Part shown: piece by piece, positions 25,785-36,210 of the stretch
Numbering within the stretch: position 1 is the first letter of the stretch
Layout: the number at the start of each line of letters is the position of its first letter
Assembly (NCBI RefSeq): GCF_001522545.3
Contig: NC_031773.1
Location: 21,764,460-21,828,459, forward strand
Source of the DNA: Parus major
Lineage: Eukaryota > Chordata > Aves > Passeriformes > Paridae
Reading direction: 5' to 3'
DNA: 64,000 nt
Position numbers and translations under genes: made by a program
Notes under the pieces: generated by a model
Told to the model about the DNA's origin: nothing
Database searches by the model: none
What the model saw: only the letters and a program-made list of their open reading frames with translations

Positions 25785-25788
25785 GGGG

Positions 25789-27880
25789 AACACAGTGGTG
25801 AACCCTGAAATCAGTGCAACAACAGCTGGGACTACCAGCATCAGGTGGATTGTCCCACCTGAACTCTTGCCTAGCTGCAGCACTGAGGCTCCCCATTGCC
25901 TCTGAAGCGACTGTGGGCTCTACAGCAGTCAGCATATCTGTGATATCTGGAATATCGCAGCTCTGCATTACAGCAGCTGATGACAAGTAGACTCTATGCT
26001 GAAACTTCTTACTGTGCTCTGTTCAGTTTTGACCAGAACTGGAATAAATGTGAGCAGTTATGTAAAGGGTTAAGATGAACAAAAAATAGATCAGAAATAT
26101 CCTAGAGGAGAGTGGTCTAGATTATTTTCAGACTCATTCAGAATGACTGAAACTATTGGCTAAATAACAGTTTGACAAATACTTCTGAACGGCTTGTCTC
26201 TTTGTAGCTTCCCTGCTGCTGAGAACAAAGCTCAGAGATCAACACCCTCACATGAGGTGGCCTTATGATCTCTGGGTTTTGAGAGAGGAAAAGTCTGAAA
26301 GAACTGAAACAGGCTTTTTTTTTTTTTTTTTTTTTTCCTGTCCAATTCAATGCACATAAAAATTAGGCTTGGAAGATGGGAGAACAGCCAGGGCATTTTC
26401 AGTGCCTCAGAACCTGCCTTAACTGGATGGCAGTAAAGGTTTTCAACACCTCATTTGATGATAACCACTCATCACAACAAAAGGCCATTACAGGCTCAGC
26501 TCTAAATTAGCTCTCACTAAATAGAACAGATGCTATAAACTCGCACCTACTGATCAGACAATCACAAATGAACCAGCAGAAATGGTCTCCAACCCTGACT
26601 ATGAGCTGACATTTTTCAGTTTGGCCTCAGGTTTGCATGGGTTATAGCTGTTATTTTTGGCCCTCTGTCCCATTAAACTTCTGCCTTGTTTCTCTGTTCT
26701 GGATTCTCATTAATTATCATCAGGAAATTTGACTAAATTTTTAAATTTCAAAACATGCCTTCTGAGAAAATGCATGCCCTGTGTTAACTGCTGTCTTTGA
26801 TAACATTCATGGTCCTCTGAAGCAACAGAACAACAGGCTGATGTGTGTAGGCAACAAAACTTGCAGAGGATAATGGACATTATCATGCCCTCCTCTGCAC
26901 AAGATAAGAATATCTACATTACTCTAAAAGCTTTCAGAACAAAAGATAACACTTAGCTTATTTTCTCTCAATAATTTGTTTACACATGCACAAGACACAC
27001 ATTTGCCCCTTATCACAATAATACGTACAAATGCAAGCAAATAAACAGAGACAAGCAGTTTCATCTCTGGGCTTGGGAGGAAAAGAAGAGATATATTTAT
27101 TTTCTTCCTGTTTCAGAAAACCAGAGGGACACAAAGTCTATGATAAGAATTATTCAGTATTAAGGGAGAAGCAAAAGAAAGAGAGATAGGCAATGTAATA
27201 TATATGTAATATGAATCAAAGAGATTTCAACTAGATTTTCAAATCTCAAAATGCGTTTGTAGGTCTGCCAGAAACAAATATTTTCTTTTGACTGATATAC
27301 TGAATTAACTTGATATGAAAGCAGATATTTGAAAGAAAAACATGGACACTAAAGTGTCACTCTGAGGAGAACCAGGCTCTCACGGCATTCAGTCAAATGT
27401 GTAATTTGCTGATGAACAAGCTCATTTGGTTCACCTCTTTTCTTTTTTTCACATTGCCCTTTCTGCCCATGAGTAGGCACTTTTTTTTTTTTTTCCCTCT
27501 CTCTAATCCTTAGATATGTGAAAGGCTGCCCAAACTGTCTCTGCAGGTGCTTCCATAATTTCTTTCAACAGACTTGGTTTCTTGAGGAAAATGGAATTAT
27601 GAAAAAATTCAGCCTCTACTACTTTGGGACATGGATGGTGCCAAAATCAATGGTTCACCCTCTTCCCTCTCCCCTCAAAAGCCATTACTGGTCAGGGATG
27701 TGTAAGACTCAGGAGGTATAAAATTGCTCACTGCTCAAGGCTGAGCAGACCCCAGGCTGGCACTGCACAGGTGGTCCCTGAATCTGCCCTTACTTTCATC
27801 TGGGCCATTCTACTCTCCTCTATCCAGGTGCTCCCATCAGCCCCTGCCTGCTCCCTATTAAAAGAACAATACCCTATTTC
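25789..27880. other. KCND2: Intron 1 block, nothing recognised apart from the T tract
   Basis: The first 200 bases after the LTR (to about 25990) are GC-richer and carry short open frames on both strands, but no retroviral motif was recognised. The rest is ordinary AT-rich intron with a second, shorter T-run near 27480-27494. Confidence 0.5.
26315..26336. repeat. Poly(T) tract, 22 bases
   Basis: An uninterrupted run of T. No adjoining retroposed gene body was recognised on the minus strand. Confidence 0.9.
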
Positions 27881-27950
27881 CTTTCAAATGAATCTTCAGA
27901 AGAATGAAATGAATCTTTTCCTTTTCAATGAATTTTCAGAAGAAGAAGGG
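27881..27950. repeat. Imperfect tandem duplication of about 36 bp
   Basis: A unit of the form ctttcaaatgaatcttcaga + agaatgaa recurs as cttttcaatgaattttcaga + agaagaag, joined by gaatcttttc-like sequence. It directly precedes the hairpin at 27953-27982. Confidence 0.65.
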
Positions 27951-27952
27951 TC

Positions 27953-27982
27953 ATTCAGCTGCCTTTTGTGAGGCAGCTGAAT
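27953..27982. repeat. Perfect 11-bp stem hairpin
   Basis: ATTCAGCTGCC (27953-27963) and GGCAGCTGAAT (27972-27982) are exact complements with an 8-nt loop ttttgtga. Each arm contains a CAGCTG E-box. No small-RNA gene family was recognised. Confidence 0.85.
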
Positions 27983-28836
27983 TCAGCAAAGATCCAGGTC
28001 GATACTCAGTGCTACTCCAGCCTGTGCCTGTGCAGTCCACCTGTGTGCACACACGTTTCAGGGGCAGGGGTCACAGGCTGCACAGTGTTATACAGTGATG
28101 CTCTAACTCCTTCCTCAGGCCATGGGAAATGCTGCTGGTGCTGGGATGACTCAATTACCTTTTACTGGAAATGCATTGAGAATGTTAAAAAAAAATAAAA
28201 ATAGCAGGAGCTGATCTGAGATTTGACCTATGCCCCTCAACTTCCCTCGAACTCTTTAACTTCTTTTTCCCCAATAACTCAAGGCTGCATTTGCCTGCAC
28301 TTGCTCTGTTTATGTCTGAGTGTTTCCAGCTTCATGCCCACTTGCCTGCCTACCTAAAGCACTTCTGAGAGCATGTTTTCTCTGTGAAAGGAATGCATAT
28401 GTTGAAGCCTGTCTGCTTCAACCAGGAGCTATTTCTATGGGGAAAAAGAACAACTACTGTTGAATTACGGGCAGGCACTGCTTTCTGAAAATTGTTGTTG
28501 TAGACAACAGCTGAGGTTCACTGAGGTGAGTGCAAGGATGTGCAATGTAACTTTTACTTGCTCCAGACTGACCCTGTTTTTGGTAAGGAGGGACTGCAAT
28601 TTTTTACACTGAGAGAATGGATTGTTCTAATACCCTTGGTTTAGAAGGCATGAAGTTATGAATGGAGGATACTGGGTCTTTCCATAATTTCAGTTGGAAG
28701 TTATTTCTTTTTATGGATAAAATAAGTTTAACAAGGAAGGTGAAATTACAGCTGCTTTCCATGGCTTTAGCTCTCCACAGCTGTCTTGTAGCCTTAAAGG
28801 CCTTGAATAAGATCTGTGTCAAGAATAATTTAAATA

Positions 28837-28839
<3 letters not shown>

Positions 28840-28893
<54 letters not shown>
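28840..28893. repeat. 54-base poly(T) homopolymer
   Basis: An uninterrupted run of 54 T. An 8-bp aataattt lies just left of it (28824-28831) and again at about 28907-28914, with only about 13 other bases between the T tract and the right copy. If these are target duplications, the insert would be almost pure poly(A) on the minus strand. Polymerase or assembly error is also possible. Confidence 0.85.
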
Positions 28894-28894
<1 letters not shown>

Positions 28895-31800
28895 TAATTT
28901 GGCGTAAAATAATTTTGTGATTCTACCATCAGAGCTACAGAATGAGGCTCTCTGTATTCCTTCTAGCTTTGTGTTACATTTTTGCTATGTGCTGGGATAT
29001 GAAATCAAAAATTCCAGCACTCCTTGCTAAAGGCATATAATGAACATCACATTACTTTTCATCTGCAAAACACTGCCAAGAAAGTGGAAAACAATAGCAA
29101 GGACAACATAACCTTTGTTACTGCAGAAGCTTAAATCATAGCTGAAACTGAAACCTTCTCACTCATGTATGGACTTAAAATGCCCTATTCTGAAAAAAGG
29201 AAATAGGTAAATCCATGGAACTAGGAGCTATATCACATTATTAATAAGGAAAATCTACTGAACAGTATTCCTTGTAAATTTGGTAGGTAATTTCAATACA
29301 AAACCAATCAAAATATAATGCTGGTCTCATGAAAGCCTGCCAGTTTTCTGTGATTAGAGCTGTATGGTCAGGGCAAGCAAATACAATTGAACGTTCTCAG
29401 TTTATTAGAATTTCACCTAGAGGAATTGTTTTTGGCTCCTTTTTATTCCGATTTTTGTGTTTTTTCTCTTATTATCTTCTTTTTCTCCAGTCAATGAAAA
29501 CCAATCATTTCAATTTTCTTCCAGGTTTATGCCATGTAACTAAGATGCTATCTAGTACAGCTGGCCTTTTTTTCATCTTTATCTTCTCTGTTTCCCTAAT
29601 ACACTGCTGAAGTCTACCCACAAATTTCTTAAACCTTTCCTCTATTCTTTCCACTCTGCTTTGTGCTGCTGTGGAATCAAGGCTGTGAAACATATGTTTG
29701 AATGGCACACTGACCATTTTCAAGTAGTCTTGGCTGATTTTTGTTTTTAAGAAATCAGACATAGAACAACAATTTTGAATATGTCTTTTGAGCTGGAGGT
29801 GGTAGGGAAAACCTAACTTCTTCTTGCTAAAAGGAAATCTGGGCTGCTACCTTGTGGGTTTCTCCAACTACTTTTCCTCTAACCTTAATTTATGTGTCTG
29901 CCCAAGTTGCTCTGGTAACTCACTGAAAGCTGGACCTTTACTGCATTTTGCTAGGATAGTGTCTGAAATTCATCCAGAATAAAATCATAGGCATTTCTCT
30001 GACATGATATCTGTAAGAATAAGACACCTCTCCAAACATTTTTCAGGTGTAAATAGCATAGGCTGTAATCATAGACCTCAAGTTCTGGGCACTGAGAGAT
30101 CATGTCTTCATTGCTTGGCCACTTTTGCAGCATTTCCTTGAGGAATCAGTGTTCAGCCATTTGGTTTCTGTCACAGGTGACATGATACTATTTTGTTAAT
30201 ACTGTCCCATCTTCTGATGGCTGGTCAGACCTACTCCTTGTCTTTTCCATGTATTGATTTCTTCATCTGCTCTCTAAATTAACTTCTTTTACCTTCATTT
30301 TTATTTCCCATATAAACCTATTTTGCATACTTGTAGATATATTGGTATTATTACATTTAGTCTTCAGACACCGTTTTCCATGGTTAATTCAATCTCCTGA
30401 ATTAGAAAGAATAAAGTTTCCCTTTTGTTATGGGATGAAGTTAGTCAGAGCATGTAAAACTAATTTTCTTAACTGGTACAGGGGCTTTTCCTATTTATAG
30501 GGCAATATTTATAACTGCAACGAAGAGGTCATTTAGTAAGTGAATCATATCTTTGTCAATGAACACTTTTCCTGAACAAATGGGAGCTGGGACAGAAGCT
30601 CCAGATTAGCACATCTCTCTGACAGTCTTTAAAATGATCTGCTAAGATCCAGGCTCTTCACTGTCACCTGGTAGGGAATATGCATCTTTCAAGTATTTTT
30701 ACCAACTCTGTGATTTTGTTGTGAGCTGAAAAAATCTTTTTTTCCGTGGAATTTAATAATCCCAAGCCTGAATACTTTTCTTAGTTTCCTTTAATTTCTT
30801 CCACCTTTTGCTAATATTGTGGAAGGGAACCTAGCATGTTTTGAACCCTAGATTTATATGTGTCTGAAGCTGTGGCTCAGTTCCTGGAAGAAAGGAATCA
30901 CATACTATTGTCATGGACAATGTGCCATTTTAATGTAAATGGAATTGATTCAATTCCTTTTTTGCTTCCACAAAAAAATGTTTTATTCTGTCCACAGCCA
31001 TTTCATTCTTTTTTCTTAAGAACAGACATCACACCAAACAAAGTTGCTACATTTGGAATGATTATTCCACAGTCCTATCTAAGCAGCAGAATATTCTAAG
31101 GTGTACCTTGGACATCTAACATATGAAGCAACCCTTACTCTCAAGAAACAAAAACTAACAAGCCATAATTTAAAAAATAAAATTCCACAATATATTTTAG
31201 AGCATACAACACTTTTTCAATCTAATAGACTCTTCCTGCTATCCCTCTACAGCATGCAACATCTAGTTCATCTCATGGCCTTAAAGCTCAACCCTGAAGA
31301 AATCTTAAAGGCCCCATTTAGATTCTATGTATACTAGGTTTTAATTTTTGGAAGATATGTAGCCTTAATTTCCTGTCCATATGCTGTTACCTGGTTTGGG
31401 TATAAGTGAGGAGGGAAAATTCACCAAAAATTAGCACACTATACTTTGTTAGCTTTACAATCGCATCTTTGCAATTTCTTTCAGGCCTCCTCTCGGTTTT
31501 GTAAATATTCATCTGAAATCTTCCCAGTTATTAGCTTGTCATCCAGATAACAGACAACACCATTTACCCCCTGCCTTACTCAGCTCATTATTCTTTGAAA
31601 CACAGCAGGTAATTTTCTGTTCATACCTAAATAGCCCCTCATGTGTGTTTGTCATCAGAATATTTTTTTAATTCTAGCTGCAAAGCCACCTGCAGGCACT
31701 CTTGGGACCAGCACTGTTTGGTTAGCTCCTCCCCACTCAGCACTTGGCAAATAACTATTCTGCTCTAGAAATCAAATATAGTCCATTTCAAGCCAAAAAT

Positions 31801-32751
31801 GGTTGGTGATTTCATATTTCTGACAAACTTTTGTCTACTGTCCCCCCTAAAATACAGTTTGCCCAGCCCATTCACTGACATCCAGAGGAGGAAACAGGCT
31901 CTGTTTTCCACTGTACTAAGCTACTTAACCACCAGGTTTTGCAAGGTTTATGGCACAGGTCTCCTCCTCAGAAATGTAGACATGATTTTGTCACTTGCAG
32001 ATGACATTGAGCTACACCTGTTACTAAACCAAGCATGTAATAAACACTACTTTAGTTTGAATTTTCCTAACCTATTACACAGTTGATTATTAGCTGACTT
32101 CTACTATAACTTAAGCTTGGGGAAACAGTTTCTCCACCCCCTTCAGTTATCATTGCCTTCAGTGTTAATGAATTATATTTGTAAATTTCAGTGACACAAA
32201 GACCTACCCGTTAATCACCAGTTGTCCTTTCACTATCACAGTACAGTGTGCTAAATATGTTCATTTTCTACTGTGCACAGCCAGTGCTTGGTTATCCATA
32301 GACAGTTTATTTAGTTGACAAATTAACTGTACCATAGATGCAGAGACACTGGGGGAGGCCGGCGCAGTTCTGGCAGGATTATTCATGCAAGTGCAGCTCT
32401 GTGCAGTTGTTGATACATTAGTTCCACTGAGTGCACACTGACCCAGCCAGGGAGGATGCAAAGGACCAAAGACATCTCCAGCCTGCTCCAGAATGTGCAG
32501 GACAACCTGTAAGCCCAACCAGGTGAATTATGTTTCAAGCAGACCCCCCTGGATGCATGCAGGTGTTGACTCTGGTGCTGTGCTTAGGGACCTCTTGCCA
32601 CACTGAGCATGCTATGGAAATTTGACAGCCAGCTTGGCTCCACTCTTTGGCAAAAGCTCATAAATTCTTTCAGAGCTGTGGAACTTAATGCAGAGCAGCT
32701 CACATAGTTCCCTAATAATCATCTTAGAATGGACAGGCGTTGGGGCTTAGG
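28894..32751. other. KCND2: Intron 1 block, nothing recognised
   Basis: AT-rich sequence without recognisable exons or repeat termini. A GC-richer stretch at about 32330-32520 could be old repeat debris. Open frames (up to 95 codons) have no domain. Confidence 0.5.
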
Positions 32752-33438
32752 TGTCCTTCCTTTTGTTCCTTCTCACCCATAGAACTTTCGCCATTAGTTT
32801 TGGGGAAATTTGATTGCTGGTACTTGTTGGGTGCTTGAGAAGACAGAGTTTGGCTGGGCCCAGGGGGAAGGGGTGCAGGTAAAACGGAGGGTGGAGGCAG
32901 CTGGGGGCTGGTTTCTTGGGCTTCAGAGCAGAACACTCAGAGCTGCTGTTGCTTGGGGAAAGGAATTTGGTATAACCCAGACAGAGCTGCTGATTCTTTT
33001 TCTTTGTTGGCCTCACATCCCTGTCCTGCCAGGATGTGGCAGTGCCAGCCACCACCGCGGAGCTGCTGATCCACCTCAGCCACCGGCCCGGGATGTCAGC
33101 TCATCCCTGCTGTTCCAGCCGACTGTTCCTCAGAGCCCTGCAGGAGCACCAGGACTGACTGCCCGAGGGGTTTGTGAAACAAAGCCTCTCCTCCATCCCA
33201 TCTCAGCCAAGAAAACTGTCCCGGGGTCCCTGGTTCTGTTTTCTTGCTAATGCTGTAGTTGTTGTTTGTTTGCCTTGTTATAAATATTAGTAAAGAACTG
33301 TTATTCCTATCCCCAGATCTCTGCCTGAGAGCACCTTGATCTCAAAACTATAATATTTCAGAGGGAGGGGGTCTACATTTTCATTCCAAGGGAGGACCCA
33401 GCCCTCCCTAGCAGACACCTGTCTTCCAAACCAGGACA
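32752..33438 (-). mobile_element. ERV LTR, avian family, GC-rich
   Basis: On the minus strand it begins TGTCCTGGTTTGGAAGACAG, followed by GTGTCTGCTAGGGAGG, an AT-rich stretch with ctttactaatatttataac and a CpG-rich core (about 33040-33180), ending near 32752 with ...GGACA. I recognise this start and the segment around 33240-33438 as a widespread LTR of passerine and other birds. The left boundary is approximate, and no clear target duplication was found. The 146-codon plus-strand open frame (32810-33250) lies wholly in the LTR and is not a gene. It has the same orientation as KCND2. Confidence 0.75.
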
Positions 33439-35880
33439 AGAGGTACCACTAGCTCAAAGTGAGGACCTGACATACCACCCTTGTATTCACAGCCAACTTG
33501 CTGGGGTATTCCTCTATAGCAATTGCCCAGGTTTCTCTGACACCCAGTGTGTTCCAGACCTACCCTTCTGGCACTGCAGCTTCTTAAATCAGTGATGCTG
33601 CTGCCTTGAGCTGCAGCTCCACAGGCGCTTTGGTGGAGATACAGTGAACTGATCAGAGAATGGACTCAGGTTCAAACATTTATTTGTCAGATTACTTAGC
33701 AATTTGGTCCATGTTTGACCAAGAACTACTGCCAGCCATGGAGGCAGAGGCAGGGAGGTAGAAAGCAAGGGCTGGGGTGAGGACTGCCCCTTGGATGTAG
33801 TACTGCACTGTGCAAATTTACAGTGCTTGCATAATTAAGAACTTTTACCCATCAGAGTGTTTATTGAGTGTCTTTTACAAAATGTTATTGAAACAACTAG
33901 TAGCAGAAAACATTTCTGACTTGCCAAATACCATAATAATTTAGCCTTCTAGATGATTTTGACAACAAAACTCGAGTTAAAAAAAAAAGGAAAAAAGTAC
34001 AGTGTAAGTTTTTAATAATTCCCTTAGAAGTCCTAAAATATCTTTGTCTCAGTAAATTTCACTGTAAAGTATAATTTTTAGAAGACCATGAGTGTTTCAT
34101 ATCTGGCAATCCCAAGGAAATAGCTTTTGTATAGTGGAACCTTCCAGTCGGTTGTACAAATTTGTTGTCAAAGCCAGAAACTCTCTCAAAACTCTTCCTG
34201 CTTGTGTTATATATGTCCCTTTTACCCAATGTAAACAGTATACTTTTCTTTTTCTTTTTTTTATTTCAAGATCAAGTTCTTTGCCAGTTTTCTGTTTTTG
34301 TGTTTTGCTATATTCAGAGGACTTAAAAAGTAAATTGCCTACTGATTTTCATAAAAACAGACTCAAAAATAGGGCTTTATTTCCCTAGGATGTAAGGCAA
34401 TAACTCCCATCTTGCAGAAATTAAAGGCGGCTAGCACAGAGGAATAATTTATCCTCCCTTGCTGCAGGAATTGTAAATCATAACTGAAATTAAAAACTAA
34501 ATCTTGATCACACACTTTTTATACTCTTGTTCTACAAGAGAAGAGCAAATCCTTGACATTTAAAGTCGAGCTAAAATTGTGAAGCTGAAATTGTTTGGAT
34601 TCTGTTAGAAGTGCCTTTCAATGCAGTTACTCTCTTTGGTCCACTGGAATCACTTAAGGAGAATTTTATAGATGTACTCCCTAAACTTGTTATCCATTCC
34701 AAGTCCCATATGAGCACTTTAAATACTGCTAGAATCAAAATCTTCTTCTAAATTTAGAGGAAAAAAAAAGGGGAGAAGGGGAGTTTGAAAAAATGTGGGA
34801 ATTATAAATTGAACCTAGATCTCATTTACAGTGGTAAAAATCAAGAAGTATTCTCATTTCTGTAATGAACAACTGGGAAGGAGCTGGCAGTGGAGGGAGG
34901 AATGTAACTGCCTTTCTCTCTGGGCCGCATTATATAATCCCAAGCAAGAGCAAAGCTGTGAGCTACATTTATTAATCCCAAATTTGAGGCAGTAATTTCT
35001 CACACCACTGTAGAACAGATATGCTGCAGAGGTATTGCATTGATCTAAATACACAGATTCAGGTCTCACTTTATAATTTGAAACATTGTGCAATTTGCTA
35101 CAAAGATTTCTAGCCTACTTTCAGCACAATAATTAAAAAGTGTCAAAGGATGCTGATGCCTGTTGCCGGTTGACCTGTGATTTGGAAATGAAAAACCAAA
35201 AGAACTGAGTGACAAAGATTTAGCAACAGCACCAAGGAGAAAAAAAAAGGAAAAAAAATAAAATAAACAGAAAATAGAACATACAATCAAAGAAGGCTAG
35301 GCATAAAAAATGTCTCGATAAACTAGTGAAAGATGGAGTGAGCTCCATCAAATAGAAGATATGTGCAAGTGGGATAGAAAGGTAAACGGGGTGAGAAGGT
35401 TTCACCATTTTGCAGGGTGCTTTCTGAACTTTCATGATGAGTAAATATTTGAAGCAACATAGTATAATTGCTTTTATTGTCTGTCACCTTTGGGATAGAG
35501 GAGGGGAATACACTCTCTACAAAATAAAGATGTTGCACATATGTATTTGCCTGAGTATAATCCCAGGCCCATTACCTTCAGCAGAAAAATCACCCACAGC
35601 ATCAGGTATTTGTAGACTTTTAAACTCCAACACCAAATGGCTGAAATAAAAATAACAGTTTTCCTGGTAATTTTTATTCTTGTGTACTCCAGTTGCTCAA
35701 CTTCTAATTTGTTTAGATGTTTTCAGGAGACAGTTAAGACAGTTCATTTATGGATTAATTGCAGAAAATCTAGGAGAAATAAATCCAATTATGTCTAACT
35801 GTGCAGTCAGCATAGCTATATGCTATGTGTGAGTGGAGTGAATTTATCTCAACAGAACTGGAAATGTGCTGTGCTCCAGG
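33439..35880. other. KCND2: Intron 1 block, nothing recognised
   Basis: Contains a moderately GC-rich stretch (33490-33790) of uncertain origin, followed by AT-rich intron with A-rich runs near 33980-34000, 34760-34770 and 35238-35265. No coding similarity was recognised. Confidence 0.5.
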
Positions 35881-36210
35881 GCTGGTGCTCACTCCTCATA
35901 CAGGCACCAACTCATGATGGGCTCAAATGACCAATACTGAAGATGGTGGCAAGAATCAGCTCTTTATTATCCTACAGGCAAAACTTTCAAATCTTTTCCC
36001 CTGCAAATTTACCCAAACAGCATCACACAACCCTACTCCCCTGTGACCAACCAACCCACTCTTTTATAGCACACACCTTATTGGCCATAGCTAGGACCTA
36101 TTAAGGGCAAGGCTGCTTCCACTCTTTGGTAATTAGTACAGCTGCAGCTCATCAGGGGCAAGTTTACCTGCAGCACCATCTCTATTCTCTTACAATGCAT
36201 TCTCCCACAT
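35881..36210 (-). mobile_element. Short solo ERV LTR with intact promoter and poly(A) signals
   Basis: On the minus strand, order and spacing fit an LTR: start TGTGGGAGAATG at 36209, CCAAT at 36080-36084, TATAAAA at 36062-36068, then AATAAA at 35963-35968 about 95 bp downstream, and a U5-like end. A 6-bp direct repeat TCCAGG lies at 35875-35880 and 36211-36216, exactly flanking a 330-bp element, which suits a retrovirus-like integrase. No internal region is present. It lies sense to KCND2, so it could in principle supply a cryptic promoter or poly(A) site in intron 1. Confidence 0.75.

Noticed and set aside
28894..28925. taaaataattttgtgattct as a CR1 tail
   Set aside because: Only about 15 bases resemble a CR1 end, with the poly(T) directly upstream and no further CR1 sequence.
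32810..33250. 146-codon plus-strand open frame as a gene
   Set aside because: It lies wholly inside the LTR at 32752-33438, is antisense to it, and has no domain or codon bias.
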